A DNA stretch of 64,000 nt, taken from Histoplasma ohiense (taxonomy: Eukaryota; Ascomycota; Eurotiomycetes; Onygenales; Ajellomycetaceae). Below the pieces are notes generated by a model, which was not told where the DNA came from, did not search any database, and worked only from the letters and a program-made list of their open reading frames with translations. Of this stretch, positions 34,322-46,622 are shown piece by piece; the stretch's first letter is position 1, and each line of letters starts with the position of its first letter. The translations under genes and the position numbers were made by a program. The stretch covers positions 62,001 to 126,000 of the forward strand of contig JAEVHH010000005.1 of assembly GCA_017607445.1 (NCBI GenBank). Direction: 5' to 3'.

Positions 34322-35221
34322 TTAGTGGCCATCGCCGAAAAATTCCGTTATAACCATAAATGTTTCGTCTGGCTTCTCCAGCCAAGGAAAATGCCCACAC
34401 TGGTTTAGAATGACGATGGTTGCGAGATCTACACCACGACTCCTCGTTTGCTCCGCGTTTTCTATCGTACATTGACAATCCTGCGCTCCAAAGATTATCA
34501 AAGTGTGCGCTGTGACATTCTTGAGCCCATCAATCATCCTTTTACCCATCGCAGCAGTCCGATCACAATCCCGCATCTTTTCCAGGCACCAAAATGAATA
34601 GTCCTGATCCCCTATCATCTCCAGATATCCAGGCAGATGAGTTTCGGGATCAAAAAAATAGATAGGGATGATTCGGATCATGAACTCCTTCAGCTCCTCA
34701 TCGCCAGTTGGAAAATCCGTACACAGTGTATGATACGCTAACTCGAATCGAACATCTCCATCCCGCTCCTCTCGATGCCGCATAAGCGCTGTCGAGTCAT
34801 CATGCCCAAGCAGCCAGTTATCGATCAGCACGAGTTTCGCAATATATCGTGGGAACATTTCGGCATACGCCAGCACGATCGTCCCTCCATGTGAGTGCTC
34901 CAGCATCATTGGGTAGCGGTCTATGTTTAAGTACTGCCGAAACAATTCTAGGTCGGCAGCCATGTCGAACGACGTCATTTCAGAGGAGTTTGTGGGCCTG
35001 GAGGACCCTGCGGATCCACGTGGATGAAAGAAGAGGAGTTTGTACTCATGTTCTAACGGGGCGAGACCCGATTGAAGGTATCGTGGTCCTATGCCCCAGC
35101 CTGGACGTTGGATAAGAACCATTGGACCCTTGTTAGCAGTTGCGTTTCCGCGAATGGTGTATCTGAATATCAAACCATTTGGGGCGTTGAATGTATGAGT
35201 GCCTAGGGATAGCTGGCCCAT
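34322..35221 (-). CDS. Alpha/beta hydrolase, proline-iminopeptidase-like
   Basis: A single exon of 299 residues from the ATG at 35221. It shows the family order: an oxyanion-side segment LIQRPGWGIGPRY, FFHPRGSAGSSRP, nucleophile elbow MLEHSHGGTIVLAYA, acid segment LIIFGAQDCQC and catalytic GHFPWLEKPDETF near the end. Ser, Asp and His are all present. The first Gly of the G-x-S-x-G elbow is replaced by Glu (E-H-S-H-G). The PRGSGxS-like segment and overall length match the peptidase S33 (proline iminopeptidase) branch. The substrate cannot be read from sequence. No signal peptide is visible, so it is probably cytosolic. Confidence 0.8.
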   Translation of the reverse strand: MGQLSLGTHTFNAPNGLIFRYTIRGNATANKGPMVLIQRPGWGIGPRYLQSGLAPLEHEYKLLFFHPRGSAGSSRPTNSSEMTSFDMAADLELFRQYLNIDRYPMMLEHSHGGTIVLAYAEMFPRYIAKLVLIDNWLLGHDDSTALMRHREERDGDVRFELAYHTLCTDFPTGDEELKEFMIRIIPIYFFDPETHLPGYLEMIGDQDYSFWCLEKMRDCDRTAAMGKRMIDGLKNVTAHTLIIFGAQDCQCTIENAEQTRSRGVDLATIVILNQCGHFPWLEKPDETFMVITEFFGDGH

Positions 35222-36738
35222 GATAGCGGTTTAGAAGGACATATCCAGTTAAGTTGCGAAGGCGGCTTGCTTGCCTTGCGCCAGAGATGGGAGTTGTTTA
35301 CAGCTGATGACATCATCGTCTGAGATGTGGTAAGCCGTTTAAAAAGTCTAAAAGCCAAGTCGTTTCACGATAAATCAAAATTTGTTACACAACTCAAAAC
35401 TCAATTCCATATCTCAAATTCACAGTTTCACAATGCCAATGTGCGCTAGGCCATACCATCGCAGAGCAAAAAGTAACGACAAGCTACGGATAATGGCTCG
35501 GGCGTCTTGCTGCATCGAGAATTCTACGGTACTTACGACGGTTCTATTTTGTAGTATGGCGTGAGTTCCTGTATTACTAGGTAATCTGTTAACCTCCCGC
35601 TGACTCTAGTAGTCGACTCTGAATACGTCCCCCGGCCATGTCTCCTATTTCCACCAGTTACATTAACTAACTTTGCTCCAGAGCTCGCCAAGGAACCGTT
35701 CTGGTATGTTACTGTTGGCGCGCTGAGACGATCCAAACTGTGGAGATTTTCTGCAAATATTGAGTGAACTGGATGCCTTAAATTACTGGTCAGTGGGGCG
35801 GATCGTCAAGGATTAGTGAAGGAGTAAACGGCTGGCATCATAGTATTCTGTGCTCTCCGTGAGATGCATCGAATATAAGTACTTGTGTATACAGATTATT
35901 GAAGACCAACATCACGATATCCACAGTTTCGGACTAGCCATGGGATGGATGGGTACTAGTAATTCTTGATGTAGCCCTTGGAATCATCCGGCCCATGACC
36001 AGTCTCAGTTCCCTTCAGGCGGATATTCTATACTCGAAGCAACAGACTTGAGGGGGGGTGGGATGTTCAAAAATAGTGGCTCTGACAACCAACCTATGGA
36101 AGCCGGTGCGTTCAATGCTGTGTATTCGGCGATTCCCTGCGTCCTTCCACAGCGAAGGTGTAGCAAAATCCAAGATGGTTTCTTAAGATGTTCAACAGTG
36201 GTTACACGGGAATTCCATCAGCTTAGGTGGTAACTTGATCAACCAAGGACGTGCGTTCTCGCTGGCGGGTCGTGCGCAAATGATAATGATAGTTAGTATA
36301 CGGTTAGCTGAGAATAAATTTGGTTTCGATTTGCAGTCTTCGGTTTCGGTTTCAGGGATCTTTTCATTGTGGAGTTTGTGTGGTGCTTTAGCGGCACATC
36401 AAAACGCCACTGAAATGCTTAACTGAACCGTTTACAAGTTCGGATATCAACGATTTCATTCAAGTCTCGTTGGAGTTTCATCCCACTCGATTTCTTGAGA
36501 AACCATGACCTGCCTTCGTGTCATGTACGACATTAAAAACGCCATATCGTGTCCTCCAGGCTCCCGCTCAAAGGGCTACACAGCGAATAGCGGACCTTAT
36601 TTGCTTCTGTGTGGGCTTCTATTCGCGGCTTGACCCAAATTTTCGGGCATAGATTTGGTCTTAGCCCTCCACAAAGCTAAATAAATCCTCATAAACCTAA
36701 GCATTAACTGGAACCCCGATCCCAGTCTCTCCCCCCTC

Positions 36739-36783
<45 letters not shown>

Positions 36784-37096
36784 CGATAAGCAGGTTGTGT
36801 CAGGCATGTAACCTAAAGGCACTAGACGAGCATATCACCTTCACATTGTGGCGAAACGACAGACCAATATGTCTAAAGCGCCATCTTGATCCAGCTTCCC
36901 CCCAGATGCGGATGCGTTGAATATTTTCGGTCCAATGTCGGGCAATATCTTTCCTTACTCTCCAAGGAAAACATTTCATTTAGGGGTTTAGGGGTATATA
37001 TTTCTGATTGTTTTCGTGTAAATACCTTAACTCATCCCAGCATCTACTCCGCTTCTAGGGTTTCATTCCGTTTTTGTTGGAGTGGCAACCCTCAAT
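35222..37096. other. 1.9 kb spacer, no gene seen
   Basis: No frame longer than about 70 codons looks coding. A run of 42 A follows a C-rich stretch at 36740-36781. The right end holds the promoter of the sugar porter gene. Confidence 0.5.
36740..36781 (+). repeat. Poly(A) run of 42 bases
   Basis: An uninterrupted A-run preceded by CTCTCCCCCCTCC. It could be the tail of a retroposed transcript or a simple repeat. No source gene could be recognised upstream. Confidence 0.8.
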
Positions 37097-39254
37097 ATGC
37101 CAAATATATTTCAGCAACAGCTTATTGATACACCTCGCGAGGTGCTCAATTGGAAATTGGGACTTGGAGTCTTGTGTTTTGGTATCATGGGAGCCAGTCG
37201 AGGTATGTTCTGCTTCTATTTATATCGGTACAACGTCCATGTCCATCGCTGATTTGTATTTCTGATACATTCAGGCATTGATGAAGGGCTTATTTCGGGC
37301 ACAGTGAACCAGAAGTCATTTATCGCCGAATATCATCTGGATGACCCTGATATGAGTACTGAAGATAGGGCTAGTAGGTTAGGGAATATAACAGGGATGG
37401 TCCAGATTGGAAGCATCTTAGGTGCACTGCTGTAAGAGAAAGTCTTTGTTTGCCTCATAGGCGAGATGGAAAATTTTACCGAGGAGATAGTCAGCCGGTG
37501 TGAATAGGAAAAGCTCTATAGCTAACCCTCTCCGAAGCGCATTTACTGTGACGGATCGTATCGGACGGATCTGGGCAACCCGAGAGTTATGTGCGATCTG
37601 GATGGTCGGCATCGCCATATTTATGACTGCAGATGGGCGGATTGGACAAGTCTACGCTGGTCGGTTCATCGCTGGCATTGGGGTCAGATTCTCCAAATAA
37701 CTCCATTTCATTACTGAAGTTGCGTATAATGTGTCGTTGACCCTCCTTTTCTAGATCGGACAAACCACTGTTGTAGCTCCCACCTATCTCGCGGAAATTT
37801 CTCCACGAGCAATACGCGGCCTTTGCACCTGTGCCTTTTCTGGATCAGTGTATCTTGGTATCATGTTGAGCTATTTTGCTAGCTGGGGGAGCTCGATACA
37901 TCTTAGCAACACCTCAGCTAAGCAATGGGTAAGGAACTGATTTTGCACTCGTCGCGCCTCTTCCCACAGCGCAACCGGGCTGCAGCCATGATCCATTGGA
38001 AAAACTAACCAACAGATGCAGCTTGTACCGACAACCCTTCATTTCATTTTTGCTGGAATCATAGTCATCCTTTCATTTACAGCTTACGAGTCACCCAGGT
38101 ACTTGATCAAGGCCAATAAGCAGGACCAGGCTGTTAAAACCATGGCTAAGTTGCGCAATCTCCCGTCAGATCATCCATACGTTCAAACGGAGATGACGGA
38201 CATTCAAGCTCAGCTTGAGCGAGAACGCGAAGCTACCCTAGGGTCACACATGTTTGGACCACTCAAAGAGCTCTTTATATTGCCTTCCAACCGTTATCGG
38301 GTTATGATCGGACTTATGTCGCAATTACTCAGTCAATGGTCAGGAGCCAATAGCATAACTATCTATGCCCCCCGGTTTTTCGCACTGCTGGGCACGACAG
38401 GGCAATCAGAGAAACTTTTCGCAACAGCAATTTTTGGGGTGGTGAAATTCGTGTCCTCTCTCGTTTGCGCTTTCTTCTTGGTCGATTTCTTGGGCCGCAA
38501 ACGTTCACTTGGATATGGAATAACGCTGCAGTTTGTCAGCATGCTATACGTGGCGATCTATCTAGCCGTTGTCCCATCGATACAAAGCGGCTTTATACCC
38601 AATGGGCACTCGAAGCGTGCTGGAACAGCAGCGATAGTATCCATCTATGTGTCCGGGGTGGGCTGGGCACTTGGCTGGAATAACATCCAGGTTTGATACC
38701 GCAACAAGCTAGCACTAGATCCCGGCTTTTGCAGATAGCTAACGACAATAACTCCGCAGTACCTCATCAATGCAGAAATTTTCCCACTTCGAGTCCGGTC
38801 GTTGGCTACATCAATGGTGATGTGCTTCCACTTCGCCAATCAATAGTAAGTTTCATTCCATAGCCATATTTTCGCAGTCAAGGCACGGGAGGCATAGTAA
38901 GAACGCTGCTAACTCGTCGGCATCTGGATGGGTAGTGGCAATTCGAAAGCGGTCCCGACAATGCTGCTTGATACAGCCATGAGGCCATATGGAACTTTCT
39001 TCTTCTTTGCGATGGTCACTCTCATAGGTCTTGTATGGATGTGGTTTTTCCTGCCGGAAACAGCCGGAAAATCGCTTGAGGCGATGGACGAAATGTTCAG
39101 TCTGCCCTGGTACATCATTGGAAGGAAAGGAGCGGCGATAACGGCGGGAAGCGGGCATGCCGAGGCGTACAGGGGTGGAGACGTAGAGAAGAACCCCATC
39201 TCACCGGAGTGTAGAGAGTTCGTTCCCCGGGTGAAGAAAGAGGAGAACCAGTAG
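37097..39254 (+). CDS. MFS sugar porter, quinate-permease-like
   Basis: Seven exons (37097-37202, 37275-37431, 37508-37682, 37755-37928, 38016-38690, 38760-38845, 38936-39254) sum to 564 codons, 563 residues. Sugar-porter signatures are present: DRIGRIWATREL after TM2 (family D-R-x-G-R), the VVAPTYLAEISPRAIRG loop, YESPRYLIK before the central loop, DFLGRKRSLGYG after TM8, YLINAEIFPLRVRS, and FFLPETAGKSLEAMDEMF after TM12. Twelve membrane segments fit the hydropathy. The family imports sugars or quinate across the plasma membrane. Intron 2 uses a nearby acceptor (GTGTGAATAG at 37507), which gives LKSSIANPLRSAFTV, an atypical stretch inside TM2. That may be a mis-chosen acceptor or local divergence. 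Confidence 0.85.
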
Positions 39255-40379
39255 TGTGTTGAGATACCATTGGGATGGGTGCTGGGCAGGTATATTTGGC
39301 CGGGAAATGCAGCTTCAAATTTTCATGCTTTCACAAATATATTGTTACCCAACAAACAAATATGGCTCAGGTCTACCGTCTCAGGGCCCAAATGCTAAGT
39401 GGATCAAGGTTTATCAATCGAGCACAGGATGGTTGGGAAGCCAAAACAGTGTGGCAGGAAATGTATATCTAATAAAAATATACTATTGCAAATGTAGACC
39501 TATGACAATACATAGAGGAATATTTAATGAAAGATTGATTTGAATTTGCTCTAATCATTTTTCAAAACCATATCCTGGAAATGACTGTGCTGTTCTTTGC
39601 CTGTGACAGTTGTTGTTGAGCTTTATCACTAGTTAGGCAAAGCAGGAGAATCCTCCAGTGAGCTGATCTTGAGCTTACAACAGTTAACTGCCATGCCTCT
39701 GGCAGATGGGACAGTACAGATGATGGGAGATAGTCAACACATCTAATTCTGCACAACCATAAGTTATCACCTCAATATTTAAGATAGCACAAATCAGATG
39801 TGACTTAGATTATCTGCATCAATTTATCTGACTGTTATGCTCCATCAGAATGAGTACAGCACAGTTCATTTTCAAAACAAGTCAGTGATATCTCCAGCAT
39901 GAAAGAAGAGCTCCAAATAACTAGAATCAAGTTGAACTTTTTGTAAGAGCATGAAAGGTTTTGAGAGACAATGGATATCAAAAATGCCATAGTGAAAGAG
40001 AGGCATGAGTATAAGTAGGAATATGAACATGAGCAAGTGATGGATGAGATATAAGTCAAGTCCCAACTGTAATTCTAGTTACATGAATATGTCCGAATCC
40101 ACCTCCATATAAGAGAGCACATTGGACAGGGTTTAGGAAATGAAAAGAACAAGAGAAGCAAAAAAGGGGAAATACAAATCATAAGCTAAGTTACAACTAC
40201 AATGAAAACCCATCCTTTATATGAAGAGAACTAACTTTTCAAGCCTAAAACCAAACAAGAAAAAACTCCTCTTGTTTTTGATGTCATTTCTTTCAGGCCA
40301 TGCAAGGTATTCAATCACTGAGTAACCATCAATGAAACAGAAATAGAGGAATGTGTATATTACACATTAATTAATTCTG
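39255..40379. other. AT-rich convergent spacer
   Basis: From about 39470 to 40370 the sequence is AT-rich and CpG-poor like the islands at 1-3300 and 8200-11400. No transposon frame or terminal repeat was recognised. It separates two convergent genes. Confidence 0.5.
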
Positions 40380-43300
40380 TTACAATGCTGCCGGCCCCTC
40401 CTCTTCAGGTACCCGCAGTTCAACAACAGGCATGGAATCATCATCATCATCTAGATCTGGTGGTTGCATGATATTTCGCACAGCTGTTGTTGATGATGAC
40501 AAGTCTGCATCCTCAAAAATCAAGCCATCCTGATCCCCGGAATCATTCAGCATTGCCAGGCGCGATTCCGAGTCGCTCATGTCACCGCCACCGACGGCTT
40601 TGTTGCTTGCTTCGTCGTCGAGGTCGTCGTCGCCGTCCCCATCATAAAATGAGTTCGCGGGGGCGGGTACGAGGCCGGAGACGCCGCCACCGTAGGGTTC
40701 TGCGGCTCGGTCGAAGGACCAGCTGGGATGGTTGGAAAAATTTAAATCGGGGCCGAAAGTCGACCCGAATCCTTCGTCCTCCATATCCATGCCTTCCAAG
40801 TGGTTATGGTGGTGGAGTTCCGAGTACTCGGGTAGGCTGTCGTCATCCCTCGCCTGGATTCCGCCCCGCAAACCACCATCTCCCGCCTGGTGAATTGCTC
40901 CGGCTCCGATTAAAGCGCTCGACGATCCATTGCGGGAGGAGCCGCCGAGGCGCAGGTCTTCCCCCGAAGGGGAAAGTGTGCGGGAGTCGGGTTGTGAATC
41001 AGAGTCGTCATGTTCGGGATTTTTGGCTGCTTCAGTGATGCAGGCTAGATACTCTCCGCCTAGAGGGACGTCAGACTTACGACGATAGAATAGAAGATAT
41101 GCGGCTGATGTAACTACGGAGGCAGGGTTGTTTTTCTTTGAAACATGGGAGTCTATGACATCACATCGTTAGTAGGGACCAAGAGAAAAATGGTAACAAT
41201 CAAAGGGAGAAAGAAATGGAAAAAAAAACCCTACCATTGTATTCATACCAACAACCATCAAAAAAGTTCTTCGCGTACGCCGTATAATGTCCACCGCCAA
41301 GGCCACCGTAATGGTTATCGACCGCAATCAACTCATATTGCAAACTTTTCCCCTCCTCAGGCATCTGGACCCGGCCACTCATGTCGAGCTCGAGGGGGAA
41401 ATCGACCAGCGCGTCGATCTTATCACGGAACCCTCGATTGGCACTGAAGCGTTTAAGATGCATCACAAGAATATCCGGGCACTTCCACAGCTCAAATTTC
41501 TTTGACGCACGTCTGTGCTCCCGGCAGCGAGGGCAGTACCATGCGTCGTTTTCTGAAAGGATTTCCTCCTTACCAAACTCATCGAGGCACTCACCGAGAC
41601 TGATCCCGCGCTTTTTCCGGGTCTGGCGCAGCTGACGTTTCTGCTCAAGCTCAGGGTCGGGAAGACAATCGATACTCATCCATGTCGCCGAACCTCGTAG
41701 TCCATCATCATCAAGCGGGTCACCGGCAAAAAGACCGTCATATGCATGTTCATTCCAATCCAGGACAATACCCTCCCCGGAACGAATCAGCGGTATAGCC
41801 TCGGGGGGTCCTTTTTTGGACGTCGAAGGCTTTAGTTTTCGGCGTCCTGCGCCGTGAAGTAACGCGGAGGGACCGGGATATGAATCTGAGCCACTTTCTG
41901 TACCACTCTCCTTAGTTTTCTGGGAGCTACAGCCATCAGAATCGTCATTGTTATCCCTTGAACGAGCGATATCTACACGACGAGCAGGGCCGCTGAGCTC
42001 ATCTTCGCTACTAAGAGGGCTACTTCCCCGGCTTGCAGGGGACTTTTTTGTAGTGGTTCTCTTGCCTTGTTTTCTCGGTAATCTGGAGGTCATTGAGGTA
42101 AATTCTTTGATCTCATCGACTGTAGACCATCCAGTGGGAACAGCGTCAGTTGATCGCATTATTTTGATTTCGAATAGATTGCGAAGCATGGGCGGGATGA
42201 AATTATTAGGTCGAAGAACTTTCGGAATCGGTGTGGTATCACCTTTCACGCTTGATTTGGTTCTGGTGGATGAATCAGAACCATCTCGCATCGATACATC
42301 AACTAGTCCATCTTCACCGTCGACTGAGGAGGCTTTGATCTTGGGGTCTGAGGAGTCAAAGTCGTCATCATTGGTCACAACAGTATCAGAGTCCTCAGCA
42401 GCACTTGAGTTCATCATAATATCCCCTTCATCCTCGCGAAGAATGTCTCGAGTCGTCAGGTTCGCCACATTCCGCAGAACCTTGCGAAGGATGCTATCGT
42501 AATCATATGATTCTTTGCGTGTAATGATAGTGTACGAAGGAGCACCGAATAACTGCCGTGTGATCTTTGCACCCTGAGGTTTAATAACGCGGTTGAAGAT
42601 TGGGATAATCATGCGATCGCACTTTGGCGAGTCGAACGATGGTATTTCCTGGTTGGTTGTATTACTGTGGGAGAATGCGAGACTCGAATAAACCGATCGA
42701 CTGGGAGCCTTATCTGGGTCGTAGCTGGTCGGCACAGATTCTAGCTCAAAAATGCCGATGTCATCCGAGCTACCAATTTGACATTCTCCAATGCTCGAAG
42801 TATTTTCGAACATCTTATAGAACTTGTGCTTGTATATTTCAGCCATCACAAGTCTATTGGTAGGGACACCTACCCTTTGACCCACATACTCTTTCAATGC
42901 CTTGATACTCGCATTTTTGTCAATGTCAACAGCAACCCGAATAGGGCGAGAATGAAGTGGGAAGAAAAATATCTCTTTGCTCCATAGATTCTCAATCGGG
43001 AGTTGCAGAGTGAGGTTACTGAATGGATCGAAAATGATGCTAACTTTGTCACATACGGGGCAAACTACCGTTGACTTATACATTCCTGCGAATAGATCAG
43101 TAATTACTGAGTCATTTCGTGCCTTGTAGATTTCCCAGCACTTGTTAGCAAACTCTTGAAGCGCGGCGTTGTTGCCAACCATGTCGTCCGTAGAATCCGG
43201 CTTCTCGATATATGGCTTCTTTTGGATTCTGTTTAAATCCTCCTGTAAACCATCCAGCAGGAAAAGCACAAACTCCTGGGAATCCTGCTGCCCATAACCC

Positions 43301-45688
43301 GAGAATGAAGGGCCATATCGGCCAATGGTCTGTTTGAATTGGCGAGGAGCAAAGGAAGAAGTGCCATTGTCATCATAGAGCTGATGTAACAGGTTTGCAT
43401 AGGCTTTGGCCACGTTCCCATCGTGAGAAAGTGGATTGCCAGGGTTAAGGTCTTTCCTGTACTCATCCTCTGTAATATAGAACACCTGCTAGTTAGATAA
43501 CGCAGTAGACGCCAGAAGGTTATTGGAAAATAATCAAAACTTACGGAGGAAATATTGTGTCAACTCCTCTACGCTCCGAACGCATTGCAACGCAGAATTC
43601 ATGTAGCAACTATTTCCAAGGTTACTCAAGCCGGTGACACCAGGAGATCGGCCGTCTTTGCGCGGTCTTCCCCTGGAAACAGCGCCAATCGCCGGCGATA
43701 CTCGGCCGCTGGCAGTGGGGAGTTTTCCTTTGCCCTTGTTCTGCGGGCCGGCCCTATGTGTAGTGACCGCAAGTCGATTTGAACTTTTACCGGCACCATC
43801 AGAAATCCACTCCCCGCCAGCGGGACCACCGACTTGTTCCTCGAGCACAATGACATCGTCACTCCCCAAACCCGCAAGGTGCAAGGTGAGACTGCCATTA
43901 TACTTTAGATTCGATGTTTGGTCCTTCATTTCTAACAATTCTCGTTGGGAGCCTTCCACAAGAGCAACGAACTTGTTTACGTCCAACAAAAAGCTGTTTC
44001 CCGCACTAGCGGTCAATGTGGCACCAGGGGCTGGGGACGCGCTTCTCGAGGCTGCTGGAGTGATGATACCGGAAGTTGTGGTGCTATTTAAGCCCTCGAG
44101 GATTCTCCAGACACGAACCTTCGTAGACATTTCAATAGATGCCAGGTCCTTCACGTTCCGCAGCCACTGTTGGAATTGTGTATGCCTGCTAGCCAAGGTT
44201 TTGATGGGAACGCGTGCCCTATCTTGAGCAATTTGCGTTGGGGACTGTGAAGGATTGGGCAGTTTCAGAATGGTAAAGATTGGGGGGTTAAGTTCGTATT
44301 GGACATGCTCTGTAGAGCCAACAGTTGTGTTATGGGCATATCGAATAATGGCAGGGGATTCAGGCGAGAGCCCGTACCATTTCATGATCAATTCCCACGC
44401 ATCTTCGGGAAGTACCTCAAAGTCTTCTCCCATCTGCAAGCCTGGCCGTAAGGGGACGAACGGCTCACCAGCCTCGTCCTTGTACATGATTGATGGGTCA
44501 GTGACCAGAACCAGGTCTGAATTGTCAACAGCACCAATCTCGCCCTCCGAGGCAGTCTTATCAGCTTTTTCTCGCTGCAGGCCTCCCTTTGAGCTTCTAG
44601 AAAGGACGCGTCCTAGCCAGTTCGCAGAAACCACAAATCCCTTCTGCTGATCCTTTAACGGTTGCATCAATAATTTGGTAACAGCGGCAACCTGCTCATC
44701 GATTGGGGGACGATCGTGGGTGGCATGGGAGGAAGCCCGAGGTTTAGCATCTTCTCGTGTGTAAGAAGTATACGTTGACATACTGGACGGCGTAGGATAG
44801 ACACTGTCTGACGACGAGCTATTTGCGTCCTCCATAGAAAGGCATTTAGCGCTTCCGGGCTTCATCTCCGTCCCAACCATACTATTATTAGTCGTCGTAA
44901 TGGTACCATTCTGGCCAACCATATCCACAGAGACAGCTCTACGTTGTCTCGTTGGTCGCTCCATTTGCTTCTTGCCATTTGACGACTGATCGTTATTCTG
45001 ATCCTCATTGCCATCAAATGAATCTGAGCCCATCTCGACATCCAGGGATGGGCGGTCATCCTCCCCCATCTCTGCAGCAGGCCGCTTTACGGCAGGCGTG
45101 GACTGAAATTCCTGTCGATCATTCTCAGAGCCATCATCTGGCAAAGGAGGAAGCGGGCCCCGCACGCTGTCCGGTGCCGACATACCTGCAGGGGCTTGGT
45201 CGTCAGTGCTCGGGGTGGATTGACCTTCAGCGGAGGGAGCGTTTCGAGAAATTAGAGAGGTATCTTGCGAAGCAGCAGATCGAAGTTTCTGTTTACGGGA
45301 ATACGGCTTCTTTCGACGGCGGATTTCAGGATGGGTGTGGGAGGGGTTATATCGCGGGCCGGACGAGGATATCGGAGGGTCGTTCTTGTTAATTGAGTCT
45401 GAGGGAGTGGGGCGAGGGCCAGTGGTTGTCGGGGTTGTTGCAGCTGTGGGAGTAAGGGAGGTGGCAGCGGGACCGCTGGCTGAGATGGTCGTGGGTAAGG
45501 AAGGACGACGACGATGATGACCGCTGGCACGTCTCCTTAGTCTAGGGGAGGAACTGGAGGTAGACGGGTTGTTCACTTGGAGAGAAGAACTGGCAGGACG
45601 GCCACGGGCTCCAGCTTTTCGCTCTGCAACCTTGCGTCTCTTTGAAGAAGACGTGGTGAAAGTGAGCTGACCACGGGCTGTGGCAGCT
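40380..45688 (-). CDS. ubp12: Ubiquitin C-terminal hydrolase, Ubp12/USP15-type
   Basis: Three exons are clear: about 45688-43545, 43469-41235 and 41152-40380. The first opens after a likely acceptor (TACTAACCCAG, 45699-45689). It has no ATG until 45183, so the true start is probably on an unseen upstream exon, or else at 45183 (1548 residues). A basic NLS-like SKRRKVAERK sits near the exon start. A DUSP-like domain (LLMQPLKDQQKGFVVSANWL ... EDFEVLPEDAWELIMKWYG) precedes the USP catalytic core. The Cys box is GLSNLGNSCYMNSALQC and continues across the intron into QDEYRKDLNPGNPLSHDG. The His box is GGLGGGHYTAYAKN. Two CPxC pairs (CPVC, CPRC) fit the zinc ribbon. An acidic tail (DLDDDDDSMPVVELRVPEEE) ends the protein. 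It removes ubiquitin from substrates. Confidence 0.9.
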
Positions 45689-46622
45689 CTGGGTTAGTAG
45701 GAGAGGGAGAAGAACAAGGGGAGGAGAAAGAAAAAGTCAAGGGAGGAGGATGGAGGCGGAGCGAGGAGATGGAGGAGGGATGGTCGACTGAACGGGGCGC
45801 GCGAGTGGTCGACTTGGTCAGCAGTAAAGACACTGCCAAAACACACCAGTTCCAGCAGCGGGTTTACCTAAGCAGCAGCCACACCAATAGTTAACTAGTT
45901 AAAACCTCGGCCTCGAGGCCTCATGATGACCGATGACCAGCTGTTGGATGGCCCCAAGGCTCCCAGGATCAAGAGACCAGTCTTCGCCAAATGACCAGAT
46001 GCAGCCCGTGGGGACTGTTCGCTAACGGCCGGCGGTGTTGAGCATTTCCGGTAACTACAGGCTGCAAGGACACCGTAACCTGAAGCCGTCAACCATACCG
46101 TACCGTATAGAAACCGTCCCGTACCATTCGTACCTCGCCTGAACTGCAAGGCTGGGGACACCACAGAAGAAAGAGCAGTGGCATACAGCGGGGGACCAGT
46201 GCCCAACATCAGCTGAATTAGGGAAAAAGTGATTTTACAAAGAAACTACATGACATAGAGTTATTGAGAGGAGGGAGGAGCGCTCTTCATAGCTGTGTAA
46301 TAAATTATGAAGGCATGTTCCTAATGTATTACGTCAAGACTGTATAACATATTTAGCAGAGAAAAAAAAAAAAAAGAAAAAGAAAAAGAAAAAAAGAAAC
46401 GCAAAAACCAAATGGAGAACCAAGTATGTAAAGTTACGACATCATTCATTTACCATAAAGATTAGATTTAGGTCCCTGCGAAATACTCGAGGTTGTTTCT
46501 ACTCTGGATGGAATTAAAGGAAAATTTAAACAATTACCTCCAGTACGTCGAGTGCGCATGTGTGCTGACACAATGGTGTTGATAATCAGCTGTGATAGTG
46601 ATTTATGCAGTTCGGAGTCCAC
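45689..46622. other. Leader or promoter of the USP gene; spacer
   Basis: Probably holds the missing first exon or 5' leader intron of the protease. I could not find an ATG exon whose phase fits the acceptor at 45689. An A-rich microsatellite (AAAAAG-type) lies at 46362-46398, close to the end of the sorting nexin gene. Confidence 0.4.
46362..46398. repeat. A-rich microsatellite (A/AAAAAG)
   Basis: A run of A followed by about five GAAAAA-type units. Simple repeat with no inferred function. Confidence 0.7.

Noticed and set aside
40487..41038. 183-codon Arg/His-rich plus-strand frame
   Set aside because: It is the antisense shadow of the acidic tail exon of the ubiquitin protease; its composition follows from Asp/Glu codons on the other strand.
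45573..45839. 88-codon minus-strand frame upstream of the protease exon (MAVSLL start)
   Set aside because: It overlaps the likely intron and exon start in another frame, its initial codon is not ATG, and the Ser/Pro-rich content is low complexity.
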